NCBI GenBank assembly: GCA_036925085.1
Contig: JAUPFP010000021.1
Span: 2,692,027-2,756,026, forward strand
Reading direction: 5' to 3'
DNA from: Brachycybe producta
Lineage: Eukaryota; Arthropoda; Diplopoda; Playtdesmida; Andrognathidae
DNA: 64,000 nucleotides
Below the pieces are notes generated by a model that made no database searches, was not told the origin of the DNA, and worked only from the letters and a program-made list of their open reading frames with translations. The translations under genes were made by a program, and so were the position numbers. Shown here one piece after another: positions 55,235 through 64,000 of this stretch (position 1 is its first letter; each line of letters starts with the position of its first letter).

Positions 55235-56347
55235 TTACCAATATTTATCCAGATCCTTTTCGATGGTCTAAAACGAAATAACAAATTTTAAAAGTTTTTC
55301 AAACATAAAATTCGATTTAACGAATTCCTCGTTACCGAAGGTTCGACATTAGGTCCGTAACGTTTCACCGGTTTTCCGTCTCTGTCAACAAGAAATTTCG
55401 TAAAATTCCACTTAATGAAACTGAAACGGAACGATCGAATTACATAAATCAATATAACGACAAGATTTTCTGTTTATCGAGACCTTAACCTTCCGAGAAA
55501 TCCTCCCTGTTCGTTCTTAAGAAACTTATAGAGTGGATGAGCCGATTCTCCGTTAACGTTCACTTTAGCAAACAGTTGAAATTTAACGTCGTACTTCTTG
55601 ACGAATTCGCAGATTTCCGATTCAGAACCTGGTTCCTGACCTCCGAACTGATTGCAAGGAAATCCTAGGATCCTGAGTCCTTTTGATTCGGCATAACGTT
55701 CGTGCAAATTCTCCAACTGAGTGTAAGAGACGTTAGTGAGGCCACATTTCGAAGCGACGTTCACAATCAGAACCACGTAACCTCTAAAAATTAACGATAA
55801 GAAACAACGAGGGTCCGATTAGCGTTAAGTTTCGTTATCAAAGCTGTTCGAACCGATATTTCTCGAGAGAGATCTCGTTTCCATCTGTGTCCTTGGCGCT
55901 GAACTCGTAAATCGATTTCGCCTTCTTCCATCCGTCATCAGAATTTGCTGCCTTTTTAAATTATGAATAAACCTTATTAATTATTAAAACACTTTCGATT
56001 AAACACGGAAGGTGTTTTTTTTAAATGTAAACGCCTCTCATACTCTTATTATTCTGTCTTTCAGGTGCAAAATTAAGAAAAACTTGAATGCGTTTTAGAA
56101 ACTAGAAGGGTAACTCATTAACTTAAGGGTATTTTCATGTTGAAATCTTTTAAAATAAGCTTTTTATGTGGGTTTTAAAATGACAAAATTTAAGTAGCCA
56201 TAATATCAAGCATAAAAATACCCTGAAGTGATTCCGCTACCATTCTAGTTTCACTTAATTTTGCTCCTGAATGACAGAATAATCAAGAGTTCGGAAATGA
56301 GGTGTTCAGAAATCATCTTAATTAACATGAAAACCATTAATTACCAT
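55235..56347 (-). CDS. GPX4: Cys-type phospholipid-hydroperoxide glutathione peroxidase (GPX4-like), 5 coding exons
   Basis: Exons 56345-56347, 55854-55951, 55490-55783, 55336-55420 and 55235-55267 give 170 residues, the length of cytosolic GPX4. NVASKCGLT carries the peroxidatic residue at C47; the codon is TGT, so this is a cysteine enzyme, not a selenoprotein. [12 protein letters not shown] gives the Gln of the tetrad, and [11 protein letters not shown] the Trp and Asn. The loop used for tetramer contacts in GPX1-3 is absent, so a monomer is expected. Such enzymes reduce lipid hydroperoxides, often with thioredoxin when Cys-based. The first coding exon is inferred to hold only the ATG, followed at once by GTAATT and joined to GCAGCAAATTC ([13 protein letters not shown]). 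An alternative upstream leader cannot be excluded. Intron 1 contains a family B copy. Confidence 0.9.
56043..56300. mobile_element. Family B copy B17, in GPX intron 1
   Basis: CTCTTATTATTCTGTCTTTC at the left and GAATGACAGAATAATCAAGA at the right, with arms TTTTAGAAACTAGAAGGGTA and TACCATTCTAGTTTC. The best-defined ends of the family. Confidence 0.85.
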
Positions 56348-57112
56348 AGTTTCAGTTGAACAATTTGTTGAATTTGAACCTAAAAACAACAAAAAAAATG
56401 AATAAAATACGCAAATTAAACGTTATTCGGCGGAGTTTGTTTAAGAAATATAGGCCCAGTGATCCACCGAATAGACGAGATGGACTTAAGGGCCAAGAGA
56501 AAATCGACGAGAGGGCCCATGGACCAACAGAACTGGTGAGGGGGCCCACAGCCCCACATAGACGTATATTAATCATTCTTAACAACACTTACAGTCTTAT
56601 TGTAGTTTGTAGAATAAATTTTAACGATTCCGAGTCATCTAAAATTAGAAAATAGAAACGTTTTGTTGTTTAGTTCAGTTTTTTTTTTAACGAGATAATT
56701 GCTAACGTTACCTAGCAACTTACCACTTTTATGTAATCTGTAATGATGTAATCAATGACTGACTGAATCGTAATTTTCAATCTTTATCGATTGCAGCGCC
56801 ACAACCATGAACTATATCGTTCTAAATTTAAAGTATACATTAGCTATTTACTTCACTGTTAAGTTTTGAAGCATAGAACATCATCTAGAAGGCCATATAA
56901 ATTAGCAACAGGTGAAATCCAATATGGCGTTTTACAAACATTCCCAACATAACATACCCAAACATTCCGCCATATTCGTACACTTCGATTGGAAGTAAAT
57001 TAAGACGTCACATCATCTCTTCTTTTCTATTTCAGATTCGATATACAATATCGATATGATACAATAGCGATTAAAACCCGATATATAACAAATAAACAGT
57101 ACATCGATAAGA
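56348..57112. other. Upstream region of GPX, intergenic
   Basis: Probable GPX 5'UTR and promoter. No repeat family or second gene identified. Confidence 0.35.
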
Positions 57113-57640
57113 ACAGCTGATTTTCTACAGGCAGTTGGAGCCAGCACAAAAAATTCGTTTGCCCCGCCCTTTATGAGGAACGGCAACTTCTAATGGTTTA
57201 TTTGGTCTGATGTCATAAGCCCCGCCCTTTTATGAGAGACGGCAATTTCTAATTCGTCATAAAAGGGCTTGGCAAACGAATTTTTTGTGCTGGATCCAAA
57301 CGCCTGTGATTTTTCTGTCATTCAGGATCGAAATGATGAGAAACTGGAAAGTATTTTAAAAACTAGAAGGGCAGCTCAATCACTTAAGGGTATTTTCATG
57401 TTGATATATTTCAGAATAAAGTTTTTATTTCAGTTTAAAAATAACCCAATTTTAAGCAGACGATATTTTTTTTTACATTTTTGTCTATAAAAAGTTTATT
57501 TTGAAAGATATCAAATATGAAAATACCCTTAATTGATTGAGCTACCCGTCTAGTTTCTAAAACACTTTCACATTTCTCTTTAATTTTGATCCTAATCCTA
57601 ATCAAAGAATTCAGAAAATCAGCTATTTATATATTATCAT
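57113..57640. mobile_element. Family B copy B18, interrupted by A13
   Basis: Outer ends AACAGCTGATTTTCT and AGAAAATCAGCTATT. Inner arms AAAAACTAGAAGGGCAGC and GCTACCCGTCTAGTTTCTAA. Confidence 0.75.
57127..57307. mobile_element. Family A variant A13 (181 bp), nested in B18
   Basis: Ends ACAGGCAGTTGGA and TCCAAACGCCTGT. Long inner inverted repeat AGCACAAAAAATTCGTTTGC. Retains CCCCGCCCTTTATGAGG. Flanks TGATTTTCT and GATTTTTCT are similar, as for an eroded duplication. Confidence 0.7.
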
Positions 57641-57645
57641 CTTAA

Positions 57646-57985
57646 AGCCTTGTTTCCATTGGGTTGAAAATTTGAACTTTTTGAAAATTTCAACTGGTGA
57701 AAAATGGAATAAACGTGGATTCTGTCCATTCACTATCACAGGCAAATGCCACGTTTATTCTATTTTTCACCAGTTGAAAATTTTCAAAAAGTTCAAATTT
57801 TCGCCCCAAGTGGAAAGAAGGCCTAAAGCCTTGTTTCCATTCGGGTGAAAATTTCAACAGGTGAAAATAGAACAAACATAGCTCTCGCCTATGATAGTGA
57901 ATGTACAGGGGCCACGTTTATTCTATTTTTCACCAGTTGAAAATTCTCAAAAAGTTCCAATTTTTGCCTCAGTGGAAACAAGGCC
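57646..57985. mobile_element. TTAA-type palindromic element J4, two tandem copies
   Basis: AGCCTTGTTTCCATTGGG after TTAA at 57642-57645. Units 57646-57830 and about 57826-57985 share GTTTATTCTATTTTTCACCA and GGAAACAAGGCCT-type ends. Confidence 0.65.
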
Positions 57986-59227
57986 TATAAAATGAAAAAT
58001 CAAATCAAAAGAAAATTACAAACGGACTTAATTTTTAATAATCACACACATGACATAAGTCATGTGACATTATAATGAACGGGCTTTACAATAAAGGATC
58101 AAATTTTAAATTATACAATAAATATACGATTTAAATAATAATAAAAAAACGTCCAAAATACCAACACTGAACCACACACACACTACAACAACAAACATGC
58201 TTTAAAAATCACTTCATTAAATCAGTTTTTTTTTTCTTCTCTCCTTTTTTGTCGATGAAAAATGATGCACAAAAAATTGTAAATTGTCTTTTTTGTGTGT
58301 TATAATCTGTAGTCATATTTATAATGAAGCACTCTGCCTGCATCTCTTTTTTTATTAAATCAATAAAAATAATTAAAAAAAAATTCGGAGGGAGAAGAAT
58401 AACAGATAGAAAAAAAAAAATGGCGGCCATATTGGATTTTAACCAATCAACTTTTAGAGACCAATTAATTATTCAAAAATAGAAAAAAAAAGAGGCACAA
58501 CCACATATCAAAAACAAACAAAAATTACAAAATATTAAAACGGAATGGTTTATGCACAATTATTATTAAACCTCAGAAAATATAAAATTTTCTGCAGAAA
58601 AAAAAAAAAATACACAAAACAAAAATGCAAATATTGTACAATTTACAGCAGGTTTTTTCTTTCTCTTCTTCTTCTTGTGCATAGCTGTTACAAAATAAAT
58701 TATCTACAGAATTAAGAACAAAACAATTAACAGAAAATAATAATAAAAAACCACAATTGGCAAAAAATTAAAAAAAAAATAATAAATTAAAAGACATTTT
58801 GAACAAATTTAATTCTCAAATGAAAAATTTAACAAAAAAAAAAACGGGTCATTTTAGGCAAAAAATAATAATTAACAAATTAACTCTTCATTCAATTCTC
58901 TTTTGTTTGCATACTTCAAACGAATTATAGAGCATTTTTTTTTGTTGAGTGCATAATAATTAATTAGCACCTCTGTGTAAGAATTTAAAATCTAAAATTC
59001 CGAACTTCATCAAAGAAAAATGACTTCCAAATTATGTGTGAATAAATATTACATTATGAATCCAGAACAAACACCGGAAACAGGAAGAATTGTCAATTTT
59101 TATCTTAATTTTTTTTGTCTATACAAATTCAATAATTTATGCAATAATAATAATAATAATTAATAATAATAATAAACCTGTCACTTTCATTCGAAAATAA
59201 CCAACAAGTAAAACAAAAAAAAACCTA
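57986..59227. other. Intergenic, extremely AT-rich
   Basis: Poly-A/T and TAA tracts. It could be a 3'UTR of a minus-strand gene, but nothing proves it. Confidence 0.35.
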
Positions 59228-59535
59228 TGACCTATAACCACTTTTAGTGGTCTGATATCGACTGCAAAATGAAATTTCATGTGGTTGAGCTGTGGTTGCA
59301 ATGTTATTTTTTTTAATGGAAAGAATCGAACTTTTGAAGTAATCGGGTTTTGGCGACAACCAAAGCTTCCTTTTGCAGTCGAAATCGACCACTTAAAATG
59401 GTCTGTGTACTCCAACCCGTGTCGCTCATGTGTTCTTTCCATGTCAATACATTATCAATCACAGCTCAGCCACAGGCGACATTTTGCAGTCAAACTCGAC
59501 TCTACTACTCAAAAGTGGTTCGTGTGCCAAGGCCA
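59228..59535. repeat. Repeat family K, copy K3
   Basis: AACCACTTTTAGTGGTCTG and ATCGACTGCAAAATGAAA, with inverted relatives TTTGCAGTCGAAATCGACC and TTTTGCAGTCAAACTCGAC, ending GGTTCGTGTGCCAAGGCC as in K1. Confidence 0.6.
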
Positions 59536-59791
59536 TCGAAGAGAATTTTGGGTGGAGAGAAAAACAAACTACGAAATTATGTTGAAGAAGAAATTATCGT
59601 ATTTTCTGTACAAAATTAAAATGATAAAAAAAAATTAACAAAAAACTGTTTTCAATATCAAATTGACTTTTTATGAGTTTGTCTTTGGCTTAAAAAACAA
59701 ACTGTTTAAACATGACTTTTTACAAAGGAAAATATACCAAAAAGACAATATGATAAAAACAAATTTTTGGCTCTTAAAGTTGCAATATAAG

Positions 59792-60098
59792 TATTGCTCG
59801 AACTTTTATGCAAATATTTCAAAGCAAATGTTTCTCAATTTGTGGCCAATTGTGAAGTAATCATGACCATTAATTAGAGCAACCAACAACTCTGCTTTTT
59901 TCTAATAAAAAAAAACTTATTAGAGGCTAGATGTCTAATTACTATCAGCTGTCAACTAAAGTTCTAGCCTCTAACCAGTGTATTTTGATTGATAAAATCA
60001 TAACTGTTGGTTGATCTAAATATGGGATTCACAATTGGCTCTTGCGACTACAGATTGAGAACTATTTGCTTTTATATTGCATAAAAATCCGAGCTCTA
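59792..60098. mobile_element. Family C hAT-type MITE, copy C2 (307 bp)
   Basis: Ends TATTGCTCGAACTTTTATGC and GCATAAAAATCCGAGCTCTA. The perfect 8-bp duplication AATATAAG lies at 59784-59791 and 60099-60106. Confidence 0.9.
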
Positions 60099-60665
60099 AA
60101 TATAAGTTAATAATAATAGGAAAAATTTAAATTTTTTATCATATTGTGATTTTGAAGTATTGGTTTTAAAAAAAAATGCAAATGTGTTTCTTAAACAATT
60201 AACAATTCTTAAATCGTATGTAATATTTACAGTTTGAAGCAACGTTTTTTTCTCAAAAAATTCTAATTTCGTTGTTTATATCATTATTCAAAATGAATGC
60301 AAATTATTTTTATGATGTCTGAAAATGTCTTTTTTCCAAAATTTGTTGAGTTTTGTCAATAAGATATAATGCCCCTTAAATAAACCAAAAAAAAAAAACA
60401 GGTCACTAATTATTATTCTATATAAGAATATACATCCCGAATAATTATAAATTGACACTTTCAAAAGTAATAATTATTATGTCCAGGATATTTTGGCCAT
60501 GGTAAAAATTTAAATATTTGGTACTGAAGAAAAAAAAAAAATTCACAAAATCGGAAAAGATTTCTTTTTAAACAACAAAAAAGTCTCAAAATTGTGTGAA
60601 AATATTGCGGTTTTTTCAAACACACAAAAAATGAAAAAAAAAACCAAAAGAAAAAATATACAAAT

Positions 60666-60770
60666 TCAATGAATAGAAAAAGAACGTATTGGTAATTTGT
60701 TGTGATTACGATAATGATGATGATGATGATGATGATGATTATGAAAAACGTTTGTGGAATGCCTCCGAAA
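60666..60770 (-). CDS. Possible terminal exon of an unseen minus-strand gene
   Basis: On the minus strand, TTTTTTTTGCAG precedes an open frame of 34 codons (FRRHSTNVF, a His8 run, then NKLPIRSFSIH) ending in TGA. The His run comes from a (CAT)n microsatellite. No upstream exon was found in the window, so it may be chance. Confidence 0.15.
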   Translation of the reverse strand, partial: FRRHSTNVFHNHHHHHHHHYRNHNKLPIRSFSIH

Positions 60771-60929
60771 CTGCAAAAAAATTAACATACATTCATTCAT
60801 ACACATCAGAAAATAATTTACATAATTTACAAACATAAAAAAGATATTTTTGCCCAATCTGTACAACATTCTGAAACTTGTTTCTACTATTTAAAGAAAA
60901 ATTAATTAATTAATCACAAGTCTTATTAT

Positions 60930-61289
60930 TAGGGTTCAAAATTTTCATACAATATCAAAGCAAATGTTTTTTTTTCTTCCAATCTGTGTAACCCAAAAGC
61001 CCCCAAAAAATTGTAAAGTAAAAATATCCTCTCCATTTAGATCAACCAACAATTCTGATTTTTTTCTTTCAATAAAAAACACTTGGTTAGAGGTTAGAAT
61101 TTTCTAGTTGTCAAATGATAGTTAACCAGACAATCTAGCCTCTAACCAGCCTTTTTGATTAGAAAAAAAAAAGCATATTTTATTAGTTGCTCTAATAATA
61201 ATGATGATTACTTCAACAAATGGCACTTAAGAGAACAGAGATTGAGAAACATTTTTTGCTTGATATTTTGCATAAAAATCCAAACCTTA
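60930..61289. mobile_element. Family C hAT-type MITE, copy C3 (360 bp)
   Basis: Ends TAGGGTTCAAAATTTTCAT and GCATAAAAATCCAAACCTTA. Flanks CTTATTAT and ATTATTAT match at 7 of 8. Confidence 0.85.
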
Positions 61290-61297
61290 ATTATTAT

Positions 61298-61904
61298 CCT
61301 TCAGAGGTTTTATCACTATTTAGGATTAGGAATCTTGTTTTTTTTGTGTGTGTGTTGTATCTCTTTTTTGCAGGATAATTTGTTTTTGAACTATAACAAG
61401 CGAGATCATTAACAATTGAAATGAAAAACAAAAATTAACCGTTGGAATGAAGAAATGGTAAATTTAAAAAAAAAAAATGAAAGAACTAAGGGTTTTTTAT
61501 ACAAAGAAATGGACAAGAAGAGTATTGAAATATTTCATATGAAAAAAAAGGAATTATTTACAAAGCAAAACAGAAGAAAAATTTACAATAAAATGAGGGC
61601 GAGGATGAAAAGTTCACAACCAAATCGAAGAAGAACGAACGGGGGGTGGTTTTTAGGTCTAATTCCGTTTGTTGAAGAACTCTCGAAACCTCTTTTTCTT
61701 TCTTCGAGTTGTCCATATTAATTTTTTTTTTTTTGAAAAAATAACGAATGTTAGATTCAGGCAAAAGAAACAAAAACAAAAAAATGGTGGAGAGAGAGAA
61801 AAAAAGTACTTCTTGTGACTTGAACGTCACAATCAATAAATATTTAATAATAATATATACATGTCCTGGTATTAGCAGAAACAACCAACTTCATTCATAG
61901 GTAG
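61298..61904. other. Intergenic, AT-rich
   Basis: No gene. The Lys-rich ORFs follow poly-A tracts. Confidence 0.35.
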
Positions 61905-62570
61905 AAATTCAAATAGAAAACTTGGCACTTAAACCCTCTGAACAGGGTTCAAACACAATAATAGTGTACACCTATTCCTGAAGGTTTAAGTTGAATTTCA
62001 AGTGCCAAGTATCGTTCTTGAATTTTGAGCATTTACAAGAACTTCATCTTAAATCCTCTGAACAAAATCCTTCGAACAAAAGCCGTATTCAAAAACGTTG
62101 CTTAAAATAAAGCTAAGCTTAAATCATAATGCAAAACAAAAAACTATAGTAAGATATAGAGTTTTTAAAGTTCAGCTTTGTTTAAGTTTCACTTCGGCTT
62201 GAGCAGATCGTTAGAATATGACTGTAAAACTGCTTAAATGTAGCCAATATTGAGTGTTTTCATTTATTATAACCCTATTCCTGAGGGTTCAAGTTGAAGT
62301 TCAAATGCAAAATATCCTTCTTGAAAATTTTGAATCTTTGTAATAGAACTTCAACCCTCTAAATAGGCTTCAAACACAAATTCAAGTGTACACCACCATT
62401 ATAACAAGAAGTTTTGTTTGTTGGAACCCTGTTCATGAGAGTTCAAGTGCTAAGTATCCTACTTGAATTTAGAACCCGAGTTGAATCGGGATATTTCTAT
62501 ACCAAAACCTTGCTTAGGAGGGTTGAAATTTAAGTTCAAGTGCCAAGTTTCCACATGAACACGAACACTC
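61905..62570. repeat. Cluster of repeat D units with an E copy inside
   Basis: Repeated AACTTGGCACTTAAACCC, CTGAAGGTTTAAGTTGAA, CCTGAGGGTTCAAGTTGAAG and CAAGTGCCAAGTTTCC segments in both orientations. An E copy (GTTGCTTAAAATAAAGCTAA) lies at about 62096-62210. Confidence 0.55.
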
Positions 62571-62744
62571 AGACCAGGAATAAAGTTCATTCAATAAACA
62601 AGATTAGAAATTTTCAGAATTTACCCTCTGTTCAAATTTGTTCGTAAATTTGGAAAAAAAAAGTGAATATTTGCGTGAATCTAATTCGTGAACTGGATTT
62701 TAAGAGAGGGATTTAAATGCGGCCCTTTATGTCAAAACAAAACT

Positions 62745-62895
62745 AACAGCCATATACTAAAACGTTACTTAAGCCAAAGTGAAACTTAAAAACTAAACTT
62801 AAAAACTCTTCATAGAATGACTTACTATAAAAAGTTTTGTCTTGCGTTATGGTTTAAGCTTAACTTTATTTTAAGCAACGTTTTTGAATATAGAC
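62745..62895. repeat. Repeat family E, copy E4 (palindromic)
   Basis: AAAACGTTACTTAAGCCAAA is mirrored by TAACTTTATTTTAAGCAACG, then TTTTTGAATATAG. Confidence 0.6.
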
Positions 62896-63886
62896 ATAAA
62901 AAGCTTGGATAAATAATTATGAATTGGCAATGCCCTTTGAATAGAATAAAAAAGAGAAAGAAAAAAAGCGAAAATGAGTGAAATTAAGCCGAAGTGAAAA
63001 TAAATCTTCAACCCTTTTCCACCCTTCTATTGCCTGTGTTCAAACAAGAGACATTTTGTGAGGTAGCAAAAAAAAAACCATGAAATTAAAAATCAAAGCT
63101 CGTAGTTTCAAAAAACCCTCAAGAAAACCAAAAAAATAACGAAGGACAAGAGAAAAATCTGTTTGTTACTATTTTTCTTACTGTTTTTTGGACATGGCTT
63201 GCAAAAAACATTTTTCAAAACAACTTAAAACAAGAAAACCCTTCAACATTTACTTAAAATTAGCTATTTAAACGAAGAAGTATACTCAATCAACAGTGTA
63301 AACGTCACGTTCATTTATATAGTTGCCGCATCATAACTCGAAAACTTCTGACGTCAAGAAAGGGGTTCATCGAAACGTTACGCTCGTGTCAATTTTGGCC
63401 TGATTGAAAACGGGTAATAAATAACGGATTCAAGAACTAGAGAACTTTTCGCTATCCGACCCCTTTTTTAGTTGCCAAAGTGACACAGACTTAAATTTTT
63501 GGTCAACCCTTTTGACGTCACAAGCTTGAAGTTAAGAGGGCAGCGACTTTATACTCATGACGTCACATCGCAAGATAAATCGTATGTAATGATTTTTCAA
63601 GGCGAGTTTTTCAAGGCAAGTTTTTTTCGTTTTCATTTCAACTTGATTAATTTAGCCATTAAAAAAAAAATCACAAATTTTCGCCTTTTGCAACTGAATA
63701 ATGAAATCTTTTTTTCGTAACTACGTTACTTCGAAAAACATTTCTCAATGTAATTGCATTCATCATGTCTAAAAAAAATTCGAATAAATATAATTGTACA
63801 GATTTCTCTCTCCAAAACAAAACTGCAGAAAAAAAAAATTCAATATAAATTAAAATAATCAATTAGACTCAATCATACTGATGATG
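62896..63886. other. Intergenic
   Basis: Several GACGTCA motifs are scattered at 63352-63565. No gene was recognised. Confidence 0.35.
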
Positions 63887-63894
63887 GTAATTAA

Positions 63895-64000
63895 TAGGGC
63901 TCGAATTTGTATGCAAATATTTCAAGCAAATGTTTCTCAATCTGTGGCGAAAGTGTCAATTGTGAAGTAACAATCCTGCGTTTAGTCCAACCAACAATTA
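63895..64000. mobile_element. Family C hAT-type MITE, copy C4, cut by window end
   Basis: Starts TAGGGCTCGAATTTGTATGC and runs through GTTTCTCAATCTGTGGC and CCAACCAACAATTA, matching C1-C3. The candidate left duplication is GTAATTAA. Confidence 0.75.

Overview
The window is nuclear DNA of an invertebrate animal. It is AT-rich, full of microsatellites and non-autonomous transposons, and has spliceosomal genes with GT-AG introns of about 65 bp to 3.7 kb. Short CCTAA tracts, the arthropod-type telomere unit, at three places and intron-rich genes fit an arthropod such as a crustacean, chelicerate or myriapod; this placement is tentative. There is no prokaryotic gene, rRNA or convincing tRNA.

Six protein-coding genes could be rebuilt exon by exon with all splice phases agreeing. 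They are: TTC33 (+, 432-1464), a RING-CH (MARCH) membrane ubiquitin ligase (+, 23524-25192), a HOOK dynein adaptor with 23 coding exons (-, 34208-47724), RNF170 (+, 48677-50479), a nucleoredoxin-like thioredoxin-fold protein (+, 53657-54173) and a Cys-type GPX4-like glutathione peroxidase (-, 55235-56347). HOOK and RNF170 are divergent across about 950 bp that may be a shared promoter. The nucleoredoxin-like gene and GPX converge, so two thiol-redox genes share one intergenic interval. No operon or pathway cluster is evident.

The rest of the window (about 1.5-23.5 kb, 25.2-34.2 kb, 50.5-53.6 kb and 56.4-64 kb) is a dense mosaic of short inverted-repeat elements with no transposase ORF in sight. 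Family A is a ~210-bp fold-back element with 9-bp target duplications and 12 copies. Family B is a ~250-320-bp palindromic family that has also invaded introns of four of the six genes. Family C is hAT-type with 8-bp duplications. There is also a group flanked by TTAA, a pogo-like TA element, and several unnamed families (D-N). Nesting (A in B, A in M, a TA-type piece in a hAT-type) and one paralogous empty site give a relative insertion order.

The most unusual non-genic signals are: a 355-bp palindrome whose loop is a CCTAA tract; a 445-bp cassette of CGCCAAA-type units between two identical 100-bp direct repeats; a recurrent AGATGGCG motif resembling the CTCF core, carried by several dispersed repeats; CRE, CCAAT and GC-box motifs spread by family A; and a nearly perfect 84-nt hairpin.
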